Assembly: GCA_964019425.1 (NCBI GenBank)
Contig: OZ025780.1
Location: forward strand, 700,001-764,000
Source of the DNA: Flectonema sp. DT1601
Lineage: Eukaryota; Euglenozoa; Diplonemea; Diplonemida; Diplonemidae
Direction of reading: 5' to 3'
DNA length: 64,000 nucleotides
In this document: piece after piece, positions 61,643 through 64,000 of the stretch
Layout of the letters: each line of letters opens with the position of its first letter
Position numbering within the stretch: the stretch's first letter is position 1
Notes under the pieces: generated by a model
The model's input: only the letters and a program-made list of their open reading frames with translations
Databases searched by the model: none
What the model was told of the DNA's origin: nothing
Program-made: the position numbers and the translations under genes

Positions 61643-62311
61643 ATGTCTCTCGGAAAGTTGATTACCCACACTGGACTTCCTAACTCAACACCTGTTGAGT
61701 ACTATTTGAAGGTTCGTGGTCTCTGTGATAAGTACCCAATTGTTGCTGTTAACATCTTGGCATCAGACAAGAACCCAAATGGTGAAGTTCGTGGTGAGAT
61801 GACTAAGAAGCTTCCAGGTGGTGCTATTCCAGCTCTGGAATTGGGTGATGGAACTATCATTGAAGAAAGCAATGCTATTATGGAATACTTAGAGTCTGCT
61901 CACCCTGAAGGACGTTTAGAAGGTGATGATGCCAAGACCAGAGCTATCAACAGAATGTGGAATGACAAGTTCGAAAAGATGGTCAGTGAGAATGCTCTTG
62001 ACGCATTCCGTACTGGTCCAGGAAAGGATATTTTCACTAACAGATTCCCATGTTTGGAAGCAGCACACGAAACCTTCACCAAGCGTGTTGAGCACTTTAT
62101 GGCCATCATGGAGAAGGGTATTCCAGCAACAGGATTTCTTGGAGGTAGCAGACCAAACATTGCTGATCTCAGAATGGTTGGATGTTTCGAATTCATGACC
62201 AACGACGCATTCGGTAACGTCATGGGAGACAACTTAACAAAGAACCCGAGCACCGCTGCTCTTTACACAAGACAAAAGGCGTTCATGGCTACGCTCACTG
62301 CTGCTCTCTAG
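61643..62311 (+). CDS. Glutathione S-transferase
   Basis: A 222-residue two-domain GST. The N-terminal thioredoxin-like domain (1-85) has LPNSTPVEYYLKVRGLCDKY, the cis-Pro motif GGAIPALEL (about 56-64) and the glutathione-binding IIEESNAIMEYLE (about 72-84). The all-helical domain (about 93-222) carries RPNIADLRMVGCFEF, the usual hydrophobic-staple position. It conjugates glutathione or acts as a peroxidase; class is unclear. Codon use is biased, suggesting high expression. The start follows the (CT)n acceptor. Confidence 0.88.
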   Translation: MSLGKLITHTGLPNSTPVEYYLKVRGLCDKYPIVAVNILASDKNPNGEVRGEMTKKLPGGAIPALELGDGTIIEESNAIMEYLESAHPEGRLEGDDAKTRAINRMWNDKFEKMVSENALDAFRTGPGKDIFTNRFPCLEAAHETFTKRVEHFMAIMEKGIPATGFLGGSRPNIADLRMVGCFEFMTNDAFGNVMGDNLTKNPSTAALYTRQKAFMATLTAAL

Positions 62312-63373
62312 GTAACTGAAATTTATTTTCCTCTTTTTTTTTTTTTTTTTTTTTTTTTGATTGGTGTTTTTTTTATATATGCCATTAGTGATTTCTGATA
62401 TCCTCTCAGAAGAAAACGGAATTGACCAAAAGGCAGCACCTGGCATTCATTCGGCATACTTTCAGTGTTGCCTTTTTTTTATTTTTTATCTAATCTTTTC
62501 TTACCATAGCTAGTTCCCCTTTCCGAAAGTGAGCCCAACTCACTTAAATTCCCATTATTGAGCTTCTTCTTTTCATACCAAGAATACTAGAACGGTGGAG
62601 GGTAGGGATACCAAAGGATTGCCTGCAGCTGATTAAAGCAGCAGAATTGTTATATTCTTTTTTTTGGTATTTGTATCTTGCCTGGAAAAATGCCAAAGGA
62701 ATTCTTTCTTTTAAAAAGATAATTATTTGGTAAAAACTGTTCACGGCCTGTAGTCTTTTCTTGGAGCAATAAAACAATTTTTATACAAGGAGGAAAAAAA
62801 AAAAAAAAAAGAAAAAAAAAAAACCGTATCTCTCTGATAACAGCGCGACAACGGGAGGGTTTTAAAGCCCTCCCACCACAAGCGTGAAAGCTGTTTGCTG
62901 GAGTTTTGGGATTTCTTCTTTTATTTTATTTTATTATTTTTTTTTCCCCCACTCAATAGGGAGATGTGGTGTTCACTCTTAATGCCCAACAAGCTTTTTT
63001 CTTTTTTCAAAAAAATTCTCCCTTTCGATTATTCTACATTCAAAACCAGTGACTCCTGAGTGGGACAAAAGCTGCGTCTTGTATGAAAGATATAAGTGTA
63101 AGGTGAGTATTACTGGATAAACAAAAATAAAAAAAAAAGGCAGGGGGAGGGGGAGGGGGGGGGGAGAAAATACAACGAAAATATATCTATTGATATAACC
63201 CCCTCTCCCGTTCATCCCCTCTTTTTTTTTCTTTTCTTTTTCTCCCGATATTTTCTTTTCTTTTTATTGTCCGTCCTCAAAAGCATTCAAGCTAAGTCGG
63301 GAGAGAGAAAAAAAAAACTACTAATTATTATTTTATATTTTTTTTTAAATTTTTCCAGAAAATAAAAGTAAAA
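62312..63373. other. Intergenic with a GC-rich hairpin
   Basis: Homopolymers, a perfect 7-bp hairpin at 62853-62874, and a G-rich purine run near 63140-63165. An AATTTTTCCAG acceptor ends at 63359, before the next ATG. No gene seen. Confidence 0.5.
62853..62874 (+). other. Perfect 7-bp GC-rich hairpin
   Basis: GGGAGGG and CCCTCCC around TTTTAAAG. The surrounding CAGCGCGACAACGGG is also GC-rich. Could be part of a small structured RNA; no T run follows directly. Confidence 0.5.
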
Positions 63374-64000
63374 ATGCATTGTTCGATATTTGAACTCTTC
63401 TACAAAGAAACGGATTCCCCTGAAATGAAGCAGCGAAAGAAAATGTTTATTGCTTGCTGTTCAATTGGGGGAATTGTTTGTTTTGGTGCTGCGGGTTCAG
63501 GAGAGACGATGTTTTTTACAATCTCAACGTTAATTGCTGGGTGTTTTGACGTTTTTCTACTAATAAAATGGTACATAACGAAGACTCAAGAAACTTTTGA
63601 GATCATCCTCATAGTGTACAGTTCTCTACTACTAATCATGATTTCTGATGTGGCCAGACTGAGTGAAATGAGAGAACCACTTTGGCCATCAGCAATATTA
63701 ATGATGGACGTTATACTGATGGGTAAACTTCCAGGATATGTAGAAGTTGTTGCATTGGTATCTTTCTGTTTATATTTCATCATTATTGGGATTGAACGAG
63801 TCATCCGTTTTGGACTCTTCGATATAATAAATCCACTTAGAATGAGAGAATTACGAGGCTGCTTTGATCTCACTCCGGAGGAGTTAGCAGCAACACCTTG
63901 CAAGCAACCCATTTACTCAGCTGCGATGTTACAATTATCTTCCTTATCGGTTTTTGTACTAAGCTATTTCGCAACCCGAAGCTTTGCCGTGGGTATGCAA
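63374..64000 (+). CDS. Multi-pass membrane protein, N-terminal part (runs off window)
   Basis: ATG at 63374 after the acceptor TTTCCAG, with the frame open to the window end (209 residues seen). A short polar N-terminus (MHCSIFELFYKETDSPEMKQ) is followed by five or six hydrophobic segments at about 25-43, 47-66, 74-92, 103-116, 126-146 and 184-205. Between the last two lies a soluble loop, LRGCFDLTPEELAATPC. The layout recalls the multi-helix N-terminal region of protist membrane nucleotide cyclases or receptors, but no diagnostic domain is in view, so that is a guess. Confidence 0.7.
   Translation, partial: MHCSIFELFYKETDSPEMKQRKKMFIACCSIGGIVCFGAAGSGETMFFTISTLIAGCFDVFLLIKWYITKTQETFEIILIVYSSLLLIMISDVARLSEMREPLWPSAILMMDVILMGKLPGYVEVVALVSFCLYFIIIGIERVIRFGLFDIINPLRMRELRGCFDLTPEELAATPCKQPIYSAAMLQLSSLSVFVLSYFATRSFAVGMQ

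Noticed and set aside
1-64000. CRISPR arrays, bacterial operons or origins
   Set aside because: No spaced direct repeats, no Shine-Dalgarno-led operons; spliceosomal introns show a nuclear eukaryotic genome.
1-64000. Endogenous virus, LTR element or Polinton
   Set aside because: No polymerase, integrase, capsid or envelope-like frames and no long terminal repeats were seen.

Overview
The window is nuclear DNA of a unicellular eukaryote. It is AT-rich, packed with long poly-A and poly-T tracts, and carries about 30 protein genes, all of them on the + strand. Only non-coding genes and relics lie on the minus strand: a tRNA-Pro, fragments resembling SSU and LSU rRNA, an LRR gene fragment and some repeat copies. 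Many genes have a T-rich stretch and an AG within about 10 to 50 bases of the ATG, as expected for trans-spliced leaders or short 5'UTR introns. Eight genuine cis-introns in seven genes can be placed by frame. They are mostly 61-87 nt, usually start GTATG, always end ACAG, and are mostly phase 2. Unidirectional gene order points to Euglenozoa or the dinoflagellate/perkinsid group. A fructose/sedoheptulose-bisphosphatase and a dienoyl-CoA reductase both ending in the peroxisomal signal AKL suggest a glycosome-like peroxisome, so a euglenozoan such as a diplonemid is my best guess. This is inference, and the taxon is not settled by the sequence.

Layout. 1-9.7 kb: the end of a Ser-rich protein, a minus-strand BspA-type LRR fragment, a tandem pair of type I membrane proteins, peroxisomal 2,4-dienoyl-CoA reductase and an unknown protein. 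10.5-24.7 kb: FBPase/SBPase, a very Gln-rich La-motif protein, a small four-helix membrane protein, a cyclic-nucleotide-binding channel with an aberrant pore, a WDR31-like protein and a Golgi-type glycosyltransferase. 25-33 kb: enoyl-CoA hydratase, a secreted nucleoside hydrolase, gluconokinase, a Qc-SNARE, and an ammonium transporter with a long tail ending in a zinc-ribbon-like module. 33.1-41.4 kb: an 8 kb stretch without protein genes, starting with tRNA-Pro(CGG) and holding repeats, hairpins and two TATA-like boxes. 41.4-55.8 kb: a RAD51B-like recombinase, a membrane-anchored coiled-coil protein, two EF-hand proteins, the TRM13 tRNA methyltransferase, a hAT transposase relic, a PDI-like protein, a Kelch-like protein, an EF-hand-like protein, an Ala-rich GC-rich protein and an inositol-pentakisphosphate 2-kinase. 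55.8-64 kb: repeats, a canonical cyclic-nucleotide-binding K+ channel with a duplicated 5' flank, rRNA-like relics, a glutathione S-transferase and the start of a multi-pass membrane protein.

The genes form no single pathway. They look like a housekeeping polycistron: peroxisomal carbon and lipid metabolism, membrane transport and signalling, tRNA modification and DNA repair. The most distinctive non-gene content is a family of about 100-130 bp elements with ATTCAGATT inverted ends, present in at least eight copies in both orientations.
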